Positions 18,797-26,787 of a stretch of DNA of 64,000 nt are shown here, one piece after another. Source of the stretch: Flavobacteriaceae bacterium. GTDB taxonomy: Bacteria > Bacteroidota > Bacteroidia > Flavobacteriales > Flavobacteriaceae. The notes under the pieces are model-generated. The model was not told the DNA's origin and did not search any database. It saw only the letters and a list, made by a program, of their open reading frames with translations. A program made the translations under genes and the position numbers. The DNA is taken from assembly GCA_018401115.1 (NCBI GenBank), contig JAGYKX010000005.1:124001-188000 (forward strand), in the 5' to 3' direction. The first letter of the stretch is position 1. Each line of letters begins with the position of its first letter.

Positions 18797-20188
18797 TTAA
18801 ATATGAATAACTTCATCATAAGCATCAGCAACTGCTTCCATAACAGCCTCACTCATCGTTGGGTGTGGGTGAATGGTTTTTAGAATTTCATGTCCAGTGG
18901 TTTCAAGTTTTCTAGCTACAACCGCTTCAGCAATCATATCTGTCACACCGGCACCAATCATATGGCATCCCAACCACTCTCCGTATTTGGCGTCAAAAAT
19001 AACTTTTACAAAACCTTCTGGAGTTCCTGAAGCAACTGCTTTTCCAGAGGCTGTAAAGGGAAATTTTCCCACTTTAATATCTAAGCCTTTATCTTTTGCT
19101 TGTTGCTCTGTAAGACCTACTGAGGCAATTTCAGGACTGGAATAAGTGCAGCCAGGTATATTTCCGTAGTCTAAAGGGTGTACTTCCATACCGGCTAATT
19201 TTTCAACACACAAAATACCTTCTGCAGAGGCTACATGCGCCAAAGCAGGACCAGCAGTAATGTCTCCAATAGCGAAGTATCCAGGAATATTGGTCTGATA
19301 AAAATCGTTGACTAAAATTTTGTCTCGGTCTGTGGCAATTCCAACATCTTCTAAACCAATATTTTCAATATTGGTTTTAATTCCCACTGCAGAGAGTACT
19401 ATGTCTGCTTCCAAAATTTCCTCTCCTTTGGCAGTTTTTACAGTAACAACGACCCCTTTTCCTGTAGTGTTAACCTTAGTTACTTCAGAGGAAGTCATTA
19501 CTTTAATTCCAGTTTTTTTGAAACTTTTTTCTAACTGAATAGAAATATCCTTATCTTCTATTGGGACAATATTTGGAAGGTATTCTACTATAGTTACGTC
19601 AGTTCCCATAGCATTGTAGAAATAAGCAAATTCAATACCTATTGCTCCACTGCCTACAACGATTAATTTTTTGGGTTGTTTCTCTAAAGTCATGGCCTGT
19701 CTGTAGCCAATAATTTTTTTACCATCTTGTGGTAAACTAGGAAGTTCTCTAGACCTAGCACCTGTAGCAATAATTACATTATTGGCCGTGTATTCAGAAG
19801 CTTTTCCATTGCTATCTGTAACAGACACTTTTTTTCCAGGAAGTAATTTGCCATAGCCATTGATCACTTCAATTTTATTCTTTTTTAGTAAGAACTGTAC
19901 GCCTTTACTCATGGTTCCGGCTACGTTTCTACTTCTTTTCACAACAGCGTCAAAATCTTTATCTACCCCATTAGCTTTTAAACCGTAATCTTCTGCATGT
20001 TTAAGGTATTCAAAAACCTGAGCAGATTTAATTAGGGCCTTTGTAGGAATACAACCCCAGTTAAGGCATACCCCTCCCAGACTTTCTTTTTCTACAATAG
20101 CAGTTTTAAATCCTAATTGAGAAGCTCTAATGGCGGTAACATAACCTCCAGGTCCACTTCCTAAAACAATAACATCAAAATGACTCAT
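18797..20188 (-). CDS. lpdA: Dihydrolipoyl dehydrogenase
   Basis: This is the E3 subunit that reoxidises dihydrolipoamide in 2-oxoacid dehydrogenase complexes and the glycine cleavage system. The 463-residue protein has the FAD-binding GSGPGGY at 10-16, the redox disulfide Cys41/Cys46 (GGVCLNWGCIPTK), an NAD-binding GSGAIGIEFA region and the C-terminal His442/Glu447 dyad (HPTMSE). All catalytic residues are present. gcvT occurs at 48 kb, so the glycine cleavage system is a likely partner. It is preceded by its own -7 box and ends in the shared terminator. Confidence 0.96.
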   Translation of the reverse strand: MSHFDVIVLGSGPGGYVTAIRASQLGFKTAIVEKESLGGVCLNWGCIPTKALIKSAQVFEYLKHAEDYGLKANGVDKDFDAVVKRSRNVAGTMSKGVQFLLKKNKIEVINGYGKLLPGKKVSVTDSNGKASEYTANNVIIATGARSRELPSLPQDGKKIIGYRQAMTLEKQPKKLIVVGSGAIGIEFAYFYNAMGTDVTIVEYLPNIVPIEDKDISIQLEKSFKKTGIKVMTSSEVTKVNTTGKGVVVTVKTAKGEEILEADIVLSAVGIKTNIENIGLEDVGIATDRDKILVNDFYQTNIPGYFAIGDITAGPALAHVASAEGILCVEKLAGMEVHPLDYGNIPGCTYSSPEIASVGLTEQQAKDKGLDIKVGKFPFTASGKAVASGTPEGFVKVIFDAKYGEWLGCHMIGAGVTDMIAEAVVARKLETTGHEILKTIHPHPTMSEAVMEAVADAYDEVIHI

Positions 20189-20219
20189 GATAATGATTTT
20201 GGTAAAAATTTATAGCCCC

Positions 20220-20227
20220 CAAAGTTA
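20220..20227 (-). promoter_or_regulatory. Bacteroidota -7 box for lpdA
   Basis: Reading the minus strand, TAACTTTG fits TAnnTTTG. It lies in the 65-bp gap between msrB and lpdA, about 31 bp before the lpdA ATG. Confidence 0.45.
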
Positions 20228-20253
20228 CAAAACCAATCTGAAAGCTTCTACCC

Positions 20254-20667
20254 TTATTTTGTTGTTTTTTCAGGAACAAAAACCAAGCAAACAGAATTAA
20301 TGCAGTATCGTTCTCCGGTAGTGTGTGAAGGACCGTCTTCAAAAACATGTCCCAAATGCGAATTGCATGCAGCACAGCGGGTTTCTACACGCCGCATACC
20401 ATGACTGTGATCTTCTAGGTACAATACAGCTCCTGGAATAGCGGTGTCAAAGGCAGGCCATCCGCAACCACTTTTGTATTTGTGGGTACTTTCGAAAAGT
20501 TGCGTGTCACAAGCTGCACAGTGGTAGCTCCCTTTTTCAAAGTGCTTATCATACACGCCACTATAAGGGTATTCAGTACCGTTCTGTCTTAAGACCTTAT
20601 AGGCTTCTGGAGAAAGCTGTGTTTTGTAATGATCTTCGGATTGCTCTTTTGGAAATGTTGCACTCAT
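20254..20667 (-). CDS. msrB: Peptide-methionine (R)-S-oxide reductase, cytoplasmic copy
   Basis: MsrB reduces the R form of methionine sulfoxide in proteins. The 137-residue copy lacks a signal peptide. Zinc ligands are Cys50/Cys53 and Cys98/Cys101, the catalytic Cys is 122 (GERYCINS), and a resolving Cys68 sits in SGCGWP. It is therefore a 2-Cys, thioredoxin-dependent type. Its start follows the exported MsrB gene by 1 bp, and the pair looks like one transcript serving cytoplasm and envelope. Confidence 0.95.
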   Translation of the reverse strand: MSATFPKEQSEDHYKTQLSPEAYKVLRQNGTEYPYSGVYDKHFEKGSYHCAACDTQLFESTHKYKSGCGWPAFDTAIPGAVLYLEDHSHGMRRVETRCAACNSHLGHVFEDGPSHTTGERYCINSVCLVFVPEKTTK

Positions 20668-20668
20668 A

Positions 20669-21139
20669 TTATTTTGTGTCAGGAATAAATGCTAGGGCAG
20701 CACCATTAATACAATGTCTTAAACCTGTGGTTTTTTTTGGTCCATCCGTAAATACATGGCCCAAGTGACCACCACATTTTAAGCAGTATTCTTCAGATCT
20801 GGCATAACCTGCCTTATAATCCACTCCATAACCCACATTGCCTTTTATCTCTCGGTCAAAAGAAGGCCATCCTGTGCCTGAATCAAATTTATGCTCGCTT
20901 TTAAATAGCGGTGTCTTACATGCTTTACACACGTAGGTACCTTTTTGTTTTATTTTTAATAAAGGGCTAGTGAAAGGTCTTTCTGTTCCCTGTTCTCTAA
21001 GTACGTAAAATTCTAAGTCAGATAAAGTAGCTTTCCATTCTTGTGCTGTTTTAACAACGTCGTATTGATTTACAGCGCGTTGGGCATAAAAATTATGACT
21101 TATCAAAAGAAACAATCCTACTAATAAAATGTTTTTCAT
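20669..21139 (-). CDS. msrB: Peptide-methionine (R)-S-oxide reductase, exported copy
   Basis: This second MsrB has 156 residues, of which 1-20 form a signal peptide (ILLVGLFLLISHNFYAQ), so it acts in the periplasm or envelope. Zinc ligands are Cys71/Cys74 and Cys119/Cys122, and the catalytic Cys is 143 (GLRHCING). The position of the resolving Cys is Thr89 (SGTGWP), unlike its neighbour, so regeneration must use another thiol or donor. It is likely co-transcribed with the cytoplasmic msrB. Confidence 0.94.
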   Translation of the reverse strand: MKNILLVGLFLLISHNFYAQRAVNQYDVVKTAQEWKATLSDLEFYVLREQGTERPFTSPLLKIKQKGTYVCKACKTPLFKSEHKFDSGTGWPSFDREIKGNVGYGVDYKAGYARSEEYCLKCGGHLGHVFTDGPKKTTGLRHCINGAALAFIPDTK

Positions 21140-21171
21140 TTTTTTGTTTTAAAGGTAATAAAAAATGTTTT

Positions 21172-21705
21172 CTATTCTTTATTCAGCACTCTAATCAGGT
21201 TTGTGTCATTCGTTCCTATATACTGAGAGACTTCATGATAATTCATGGTATTTAAATTGGGATCTAAGGCAAATTCAGCTGGCATAACAACCACCCTAAA
21301 GATTTGGTTTTGGGTAAAAATTGATGCGGCATTGTTTAAGTTAAAATTCCCTTGTAGCAAGAGGTTGACATCTGAAAAAGTATGGTTAAAGGTGTATTGC
21401 AAAAGCCCCTGATCGGTGAAAAATGATTGGGGTAGAGGCGTCCAAACATCTGTATTTGTTCCATTTGAATTAAAAGTTTCCTCTAGAAGATATACCAATA
21501 CAGCGTCAGACTCGTAAACCCTTACTTGGCTCGGGAAAACAAACAAATGACTGTAGTTGTTATTGGTGCCAAATGAAGCTTGGAATTCCATAGTTTGACC
21601 AAGGAGGTTATTTCCATCTAATCCTGGAGGTCCTTCTGGGCCATCACAAGCTGTTGTAAATACACTTAAAATTACAAAGGCTAATAAAGTTGTTAAATGT
21701 CTCAT
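21172..21705 (-). CDS. Small exported protein with collagen-like GPEGPPG motif
   Basis: I do not recognise a family with known function. The 177-residue protein begins with a signal sequence that ends near TTAC-DGPEGPPG, where Cys20 could be a lipidation site. A short collagen-like stretch GPEGPPGLDG follows, then a soluble domain rich in Phe, Asn and Thr. Similar short exported proteins with a collagen-like N-terminus are common in Flavobacteriaceae. It lies 32 bp upstream of the msrB pair on the same strand. Upstream is the repeat-filled gene-free region. Confidence 0.7.
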   Translation of the reverse strand: MRHLTTLLAFVILSVFTTACDGPEGPPGLDGNNLLGQTMEFQASFGTNNNYSHLFVFPSQVRVYESDAVLVYLLEETFNSNGTNTDVWTPLPQSFFTDQGLLQYTFNHTFSDVNLLLQGNFNLNNAASIFTQNQIFRVVVMPAEFALDPNLNTMNYHEVSQYIGTNDTNLIRVLNKE

Positions 21706-21817
21706 ATCAAAATAATTTCAGTTCATAAGTCATATTTCAAAAAGAGTGCCAAGTTTACAAATAGCAGAAATTTCAAGGTCTATTTTGATAATCTGGCTAT
21801 AATTGTATATTAGCAAA

Positions 21818-21991
21818 GTTCAAGTGATATACTAAAGGAGCTCAAGTATTTTAAGAAAGAGACTCAAGTGATGTATAAAGGGTGCTTAAGTAAATCTTAA
21901 AAGGAACTCAAGTGATTTTTAAAAGGCGCTAAAGTGTTATATAAATGGTGTTTAAATAAATTTTAAAGCTGTTCAAGTGAATCTTAAAGCT
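21818..21991. repeat. Degenerate tandem array, about eight units of 21-23 bp
   Basis: Eight units begin at 21818, 21840, 21861, 21884, 21906, 21928, 21950 and 21971. The shared pattern is roughly GCTCAAGTGATNTTTAAAGG, with 21-23 bp per unit. A further decayed unit may follow at 21992. The unit length is not a multiple of three and no long ORF spans it, so it is not coding. There are no spacers as in CRISPR. The function is unknown. Confidence 0.75.
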
Positions 21992-22017
21992 GCTCCTTAA
22001 TATCAGTGAATGGCAAA

Positions 22018-22139
22018 GATTAAAATAGCCCACCATCAAAATGGCGCAACGATCAAAAATATGTTATCCTCATATAGTACCCAGACCAAAATAATCTCAA
22101 CAAGAACAACAGATTAAAATAACCTACTCCAAAATAACG
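22018..22139. repeat. Second degenerate repeat family, six copies of GATYAAAATARCC
   Basis: Copies of a 13-base motif (GATTAAAATAGCC and variants) start at 22018, 22034, 22051, 22084, 22112 and 22127. Intervals are mostly near 16-17 bp or twice that. The array runs up to the start of the MFS gene at 22147 and follows directly after the 22-bp array. It may contain operator or promoter elements, but none is identified. Confidence 0.55.
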
Positions 22140-22146
22140 AATCGAA

Positions 22147-23457
22147 ATGAAAGCCATAGCAAAGAAAGGAAGTAAAAAATTATTGTTTGCATGGGCTTTT
22201 TATGACTGGGCTAATTCTGTATACAGCCTAGTCATTTCTTCTGCGATTTTTCCGATTTTTTACGGGGCACTATTTCGTATGGAGGGTATTGAAAAGGTAT
22301 GGGTTTTTGGGGTAGAAATAGCACGAGCACCATTAATCAGTTATGTTACTTCAGCTGCATTTTTATTCATAGCCCTTTTAACGCCAATCCTCTCAGGAAT
22401 AGCAGATTACATAGGGAATAAAAAAGTTTTTTTAAAGTTTTTTTGTTACCTAGGAGGATTTTCATGTATTGGTTTGTATTGGTTTTCTCTAGAACATATT
22501 TATACCTCATTATTGCTCTATTTTATTGGACTGGTGGGGTTTTGGGTGAGTTTTGCTTTTAACAATTCTTACCTTCCAGATATTGCTTTTCCAGAGCAAC
22601 AAGATAGCATTAGCGCAAAGGGTTTTTCATTGGGTTATGTTGGAAGTGTTATTCTTTTGTTATTTAATTTGGCCATGGTCATGCAGCCAGCACTATTTGG
22701 AATTGAAGACCTTCCAGATGCTCCAGCAGCTATCACTGCCATGAAATATTCTTTTGTAACTGTTGGAATTTGGTGGATCATTTTCAGCCAATACAGTTTT
22801 TATTATATGCCCAAGGGAAATAAGAAAGACGGGCCTGCAGTAAATTTACTTTTCAATGGTTTTAAAGAACTTAAAATGGTCTGGAATCAATTGGGTTCTA
22901 CGCCAATGCTAAAAAAATATTTACTCGCTTTTTTTATATATAGCATGGCCGTTCAAACTGTAATGCTTATTGCTGCTTATTTTGGAGAAGAGGAGATAGC
23001 TTGGGGGTCAGACGATCAAAGAACCATAGGTTTAATTAGTAGTATTCTCCTGATTCAATTGGTGGCTATTATAGGTGCAACCCTCACTGCTAAAGCTTCC
23101 GAGAAATTCGGAAATATCTCCACCTTGATTGTAGTCAATGCACTTTGGTTAATGATTTGCGTGTATGCTTATTTTGTGGTTACTCCCACTGAATTTTATG
23201 TTGCTGCAGGATTGGTTGGAATGGTCATGGGAGGGATTCAAGCGCTTTCTAGATCTACCTACGCTAAACTTATGCCAGAAACCCAAGACACCACCTCTTT
23301 CTTTAGTTTCTACGACGTAGCAGAAAAGATAGGTATTGTCTTGGGTACTTTTATGTACGGCGCACTTGCACAAGGAAGTGGCGACCTTAGAAATGGGATT
23401 ATAATGTTTGGTGTTTTTTTCTTAGTAGGTGGGTTATTACTTAGAAGAGTTAAATAG
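22147..23457 (+). CDS. MFS transporter, UMF1 (Atg22-like) family
   Basis: The 436-residue multi-pass inner-membrane protein has about 12 hydrophobic segments. The N-terminal signature LFAWAFYDWANSVYSLVIS is diagnostic of the UMF1 family of the major facilitator superfamily. The later GGIQALSRSTYAKLMPE is the second family hallmark. Bacterial members are putative effluxers or amino-acid transporters, with substrate unknown here. It converges on the head-GIN gene with only 3 bp between stops. Its 5' region consists of the degenerate repeats. Confidence 0.92.
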   Translation: MKAIAKKGSKKLLFAWAFYDWANSVYSLVISSAIFPIFYGALFRMEGIEKVWVFGVEIARAPLISYVTSAAFLFIALLTPILSGIADYIGNKKVFLKFFCYLGGFSCIGLYWFSLEHIYTSLLLYFIGLVGFWVSFAFNNSYLPDIAFPEQQDSISAKGFSLGYVGSVILLLFNLAMVMQPALFGIEDLPDAPAAITAMKYSFVTVGIWWIIFSQYSFYYMPKGNKKDGPAVNLLFNGFKELKMVWNQLGSTPMLKKYLLAFFIYSMAVQTVMLIAAYFGEEEIAWGSDDQRTIGLISSILLIQLVAIIGATLTAKASEKFGNISTLIVVNALWLMICVYAYFVVTPTEFYVAAGLVGMVMGGIQALSRSTYAKLMPETQDTTSFFSFYDVAEKIGIVLGTFMYGALAQGSGDLRNGIIMFGVFFLVGGLLLRRVK

Positions 23458-23460
23458 GAT

Positions 23461-24183
23461 TTAATACCCGTTAACGTCTCCTGAACCAGACACTTTTGAT
23501 ACTACTTTTTTAGGATTTCCTTTGTACTGAATATCACCAGAACCAGATACTTTTGCATTTAAAGTACCTTTTACAGTTAGAGTAACATCTGCAGATCCAG
23601 ATACATTTACTATAGCGTCTTGTGCAACCACATCATAGGCATTTACATCTCCAGAGCCAGAAACTTTTACCATTAAGTCTTCTGCGCTTCCAGAAAGATC
23701 AATATCTCCAGATCCAGATACCTGCACATATAAATTCGTTGCTTCTATGGCTAATGAAATGTCTCCAGAACCCGATACCGCAGCGTTAAAATCTGTTGCC
23801 TTTAAAGTTGTCTGTGTACTAATATCTCCAGAACCTGATAATTTAACTCCGGTTATTTCAATGACAGGCACCTCAATAGCGATGGTTTTATTCCACGAAC
23901 TACTCAGGTTTATATTGTCTTTTACTTTTAAAATCAGTACATTATTTTTAACATAAACTTCAATGTGCTCTAAGAGGTTTTCTTCTCCTTTTAGCGTAAT
24001 CTCTCCCTCTTTACCTCTAACCAATTGCACGTCAAAAGATCCAGAGACAGAAACTTTGTCATAGTTAGCTGTTTGTCTTGTTTGTGTAATGGTGTTACCA
24101 TTTCCTTTAATTCGCTTCCACCACTGTGCATGCGCAGAGGTTCCAAGTAAAATCATTGCGATTAATAAGATGCTTTTTTTCAT
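23461..24183 (-). CDS. Head-GIN domain (DUF2807) exported beta-repeat protein
   Basis: The 240-residue protein has a signal peptide (residues 1-19, SILLIAMILLGTSAHAQ). The rest is a repetitive beta structure in which VSGSGDI or close variants recur about every 20-22 residues, seven or more times, as expected for a parallel beta-helix or similar solenoid. This is the head-GIN / DUF2807 type, a putative auto-transported or surface adhesin family of Bacteroidota. It lies downstream of the DUF4097-like gene and may be part of the same sigma-controlled cluster, with a 103-bp gap. Confidence 0.87.
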   Translation of the reverse strand: MKKSILLIAMILLGTSAHAQWWKRIKGNGNTITQTRQTANYDKVSVSGSFDVQLVRGKEGEITLKGEENLLEHIEVYVKNNVLILKVKDNINLSSSWNKTIAIEVPVIEITGVKLSGSGDISTQTTLKATDFNAAVSGSGDISLAIEATNLYVQVSGSGDIDLSGSAEDLMVKVSGSGDVNAYDVVAQDAIVNVSGSADVTLTVKGTLNAKVSGSGDIQYKGNPKKVVSKVSGSGDVNGY

Positions 24184-24286
24184 AATTAAGGGATTTTAAA
24201 TGTTGATTGCCTTGTTGAAATGAATCAAAAGAACATTGTTTTATGATATTATTGGCCGGTATTTTAATGCTTACTTTGCGAAACAC

Positions 24287-25390
24287 TTATTTTTTAGAAA
24301 AACTCAAACCGCCATATTTACTCAAGATTTGTACATGATTTTTGCTGTTTGGATTTTTGTAATAGCCTTTGTAATAACGCTCACTAGATTTTTCTTTAGA
24401 AACAGACATCTCAAAAGCATCAGTACCACTAACACCTGCATATTTGGTTTCAATTTCAAAAGTGAAATTATAATCCTTATGGTATCCAATTTTTATACCA
24501 GTATAATCAGAACTTATATTTAGACTTCCCGCATCTGCAGCCATTTCTGCTATTTTTACACTTCCATAATCTGCATCTATAGTCACATTTCCGTGAAGGA
24601 CACCAAGTTTGGTGCTAAAATAGTCGCCTACTCCATTTACATCATTGGCTTCCTCTACCTCTATACTACCGTAATCTGCGTCGTAACTTAAATTGTCCAT
24701 CTGATAAATACTCATGGAGGAATAATCTGAATTGATATTTAAATCGCCTGCTTTTTCTATAGTCATCCCAGAATAATCTGCTTCTATAGAGGCTTTCTTA
24801 ACATAGGCAATAGTAGATTTGGAGGTGTAGTCAAAGTTGAGATCGTTTCTGTCGCCATTTAATGCGCCAATATCTAGCCTTCCATAGTCACAATTAATTT
24901 TAGTATCTCCATTGATTTGATCAATGATAATACTTCCGTAATCATTTTCTAAATCTACGCTGTTAGAAATAGGCATTCTAATGTTGTAGTGTACGGAGAG
25001 GTTTACATTGTTATTGCCCCAATTCCAACTCCAACCACTTCTTTTGTTGTTAAAAATTGTTTTGGCAGAGACCATACTGCTGCTAGACATAAAGTCAATG
25101 TCTACGCCTTCGATTTTCTCAATAACACGATCTTCATCGCTGCCCTCTGCTTTGATCGTTATGATCATTTCTATCCTATTCTCGCTCCAGCTGCTAATCG
25201 TTAGATTGCCATAGGCGTTGTCAATTTTCATGAGTGCGTCTGCATTGACCTTAAAGTTTTTCTTAACCACCCTCTCTTTTTCATATCTAAAAGGGTTTTT
25301 TTCGAAAACCTCAGGTTTGTTGGCCCACATTAATGCAGGGAAAATTAAAGTGATTAAAAGTATTCTAACTGTTTTTTTAAAGGTTTCCAT
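24287..25390 (-). CDS. DUF4097-like exported beta-repeat protein
   Basis: The 367-residue protein has a signal peptide (residues 1-~23, ILLITLIFPALMWA). Then a conserved VNADALMKIDNAYGNLTISSW segment starts a series of short beta repeats with alternating DYGSI, DYSSM and DYGSV motifs. This resembles the DUF4097/DUF4098 adhesin-like solenoids. Its start overlaps the anti-sigma-like gene by 14 bp, so it is translationally coupled to the sigma operon. The role is probably at the cell surface, with ligand unknown. Confidence 0.82.
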   Translation of the reverse strand: METFKKTVRILLITLIFPALMWANKPEVFEKNPFRYEKERVVKKNFKVNADALMKIDNAYGNLTISSWSENRIEMIITIKAEGSDEDRVIEKIEGVDIDFMSSSSMVSAKTIFNNKRSGWSWNWGNNNVNLSVHYNIRMPISNSVDLENDYGSIIIDQINGDTKINCDYGRLDIGALNGDRNDLNFDYTSKSTIAYVKKASIEADYSGMTIEKAGDLNINSDYSSMSIYQMDNLSYDADYGSIEVEEANDVNGVGDYFSTKLGVLHGNVTIDADYGSVKIAEMAADAGSLNISSDYTGIKIGYHKDYNFTFEIETKYAGVSGTDAFEMSVSKEKSSERYYKGYYKNPNSKNHVQILSKYGGLSFSKK

Positions 25391-26009
25391 CTGTGTGTTC
25401 GTTTATTGCTTTAATGGTGTTTATTTGGTGCATAACTTCTTCTAATAATTCTATTCTTGTGGTGTAATTTTGTACCATGGCCTGAAGGATTAATTTGGTA
25501 TTTCCGCCATTAATCATAGCGACCTCCATTTCTTTAAAGCGGGCGTCTAGTTTTGAAATTTCCTTAAAAGCTTTGTCTATGTGAGCTTTAGTTAACGGGC
25601 TACTTTGTTGTTCAATTTCTTTAACAGCAATGGCAATTAAACCAGGATAATACTTATTAATAGCTGCTGCTTCTGGAGCAAAAGAGGCAATTTTTGTTTG
25701 TGTGGCCTGACTGTGCACCCCCCACTGAAACACGCCAAATAAAATGGCTACACTCGCAGCTAAACTCAAAAGTCGTTGGGTGTTTTTACGCCATACTACT
25801 TTAAGGGTCGTCTTTGGGGGAGTGGTTTCTTGGGCAGATCCTTGAAGGAGATCTTGTGCTGTTTGTGCAGGGTTCATTTCAGTTTCTGCTTGTGCTAAAG
25901 AAGCTTCAGAAAGTTTTTTTAAAAAGCGGTTTTCGTGGCCTTCAAGCGGTTTTTTGCTTTCAAGTACTTCTGGCACCAATGATATAATTTTTTTTATAAC
26001 TCCTTCCAT
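25377..26009 (-). CDS. Putative anti-sigma factor with one membrane segment
   Basis: The 210-residue protein lies between an ECF sigma gene (overlap 16 bp) and a surface-protein gene (overlap 14 bp). It has an N-terminal soluble part with GHENRFLKKLSEA, one membrane helix around residues 86-103 (LLSLAASVAILFGVFQWGV), and a C-terminal periplasmic helical domain. That layout and the GHExRF motif are usual for flavobacterial proteins beside ECF sigma factors. No recognisable zinc anti-sigma (HxxxCxxC) motif is present, so the role comes from context and topology only. Confidence 0.72.
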   Translation of the reverse strand: MEGVIKKIISLVPEVLESKKPLEGHENRFLKKLSEASLAQAETEMNPAQTAQDLLQGSAQETTPPKTTLKVVWRKNTQRLLSLAASVAILFGVFQWGVHSQATQTKIASFAPEAAAINKYYPGLIAIAVKEIEQQSSPLTKAHIDKAFKEISKLDARFKEMEVAMINGGNTKLILQAMVQNYTTRIELLEEVMHQINTIKAINEHTDGNL

Positions 26010-26566
26010 AATGGATGCGTTTCTAATTTTTTTCTCAGTTGTTCTTTTGCCCTTGAAAAGGTGGTTCTACAATTGCTGTTACTAATGCCTAATAGTTCAG
26101 AGACTTCTTCATGGGTTAAACCTTCTATGAGGTGTAAGGTCAGTGAAATGCGATAATTTTCTTTTAAATGGTCTATTGTTTCCAGGACTAAAGCTGCTTT
26201 TTTTTCGTTGTTTGTCTGTTGAGTGGCATCGGCCAGAGGCCCAGAAATACTATAAATATCTTCTACTAAACCAATAGTGTCTTGTTTTTTTTGTTTTCTA
26301 AAAGCGACAATTGCTTTGTTAATGACAATTTTCTTTAACCAAGCGCCAAATGTGACTTGGCCGCTAAATTGATCTAGTTTTTTAAAAGCACTAATAAAGG
26401 CTTCCTGCATCACGTCTTCTGCTTCATGTGTTTCTTTAACAATACGCCAAGCAACGTTGTACATGGCTCTATGGTACTGCTCGTAAAGCGCAAATTGTGC
26501 TTTGGCGTCTCCATGAAGACAGTCTTTAATCAGGGGCGTAATATGAGTGGGCTCTTTAAGGCTCAA
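25994..26566 (-). CDS. ECF-type RNA polymerase sigma factor
   Basis: The 190-residue sigma-70 family protein contains regions 2 and 4 only. Region 2 spans ~25-95 (YNVAWRIVKETHEAEDVMQEAFISAFKKLDQFSG, with FGAWLKKIVINKAI). Region 4 spans ~130-180 with the helix-turn-helix (LTHEEVSELLGISNSNCRTTFSRAKEQLR). The start is probably TTG 26566, since no ATG occurs near the conserved N-terminus. It heads an overlapping three-gene unit with an anti-sigma-like gene and a surface protein. A TTGTAAC/TGTAAC element lies upstream at 26612-26624. Confidence 0.92.
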   Translation of the reverse strand: MSLKEPTHITPLIKDCLHGDAKAQFALYEQYHRAMYNVAWRIVKETHEAEDVMQEAFISAFKKLDQFSGQVTFGAWLKKIVINKAIVAFRKQKKQDTIGLVEDIYSISGPLADATQQTNNEKKAALVLETIDHLKENYRISLTLHLIEGLTHEEVSELLGISNSNCRTTFSRAKEQLRKKLETHPLWKEL

Positions 26567-26589
26567 AAAACAAGCGTATTTATATAGTA

Positions 26590-26624
26590 TAGATACAAGT
26601 TAGACAGAAATGTTACAGTTACAA
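26590..26624 (-). promoter_or_regulatory. Candidate ECF-type promoter of the 26-kb sigma gene
   Basis: Reading the minus strand, a tandem TTGTAAC (26624-26618) and TGTAAC (26617-26612) is followed by 15 bases and GTATCTA (26596-26590), about 24 bases before the TTG start. It matches the TGTAAC-N15 layout at the other sigma gene. Self-regulation is inferred. Confidence 0.38.
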
Positions 26625-26787
26625 ATCAATTAATGAAACAATGGCATAGGAATTGACTATATGGGTACAGATAAAAGTGACTAAATACTTGTATTCAGGG
26701 CCTTTTAGTTGTTTTTTAACGCAGAAAAGTAATTTTTAAAACCGAAACAGGTGTTGTTAAATGACATTATGACGGATATATAAGACT

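Noticed and set aside
21818-22139. CRISPR array
   Set aside because: The units are contiguous, degenerate and without spacers of uniform length, and no cas genes are in the window.
24236-24523. Plus-strand ORF opposite the DUF4097-like gene
   Set aside because: Most of it is antisense to a well-patterned exported protein, and its sequence has no family features.
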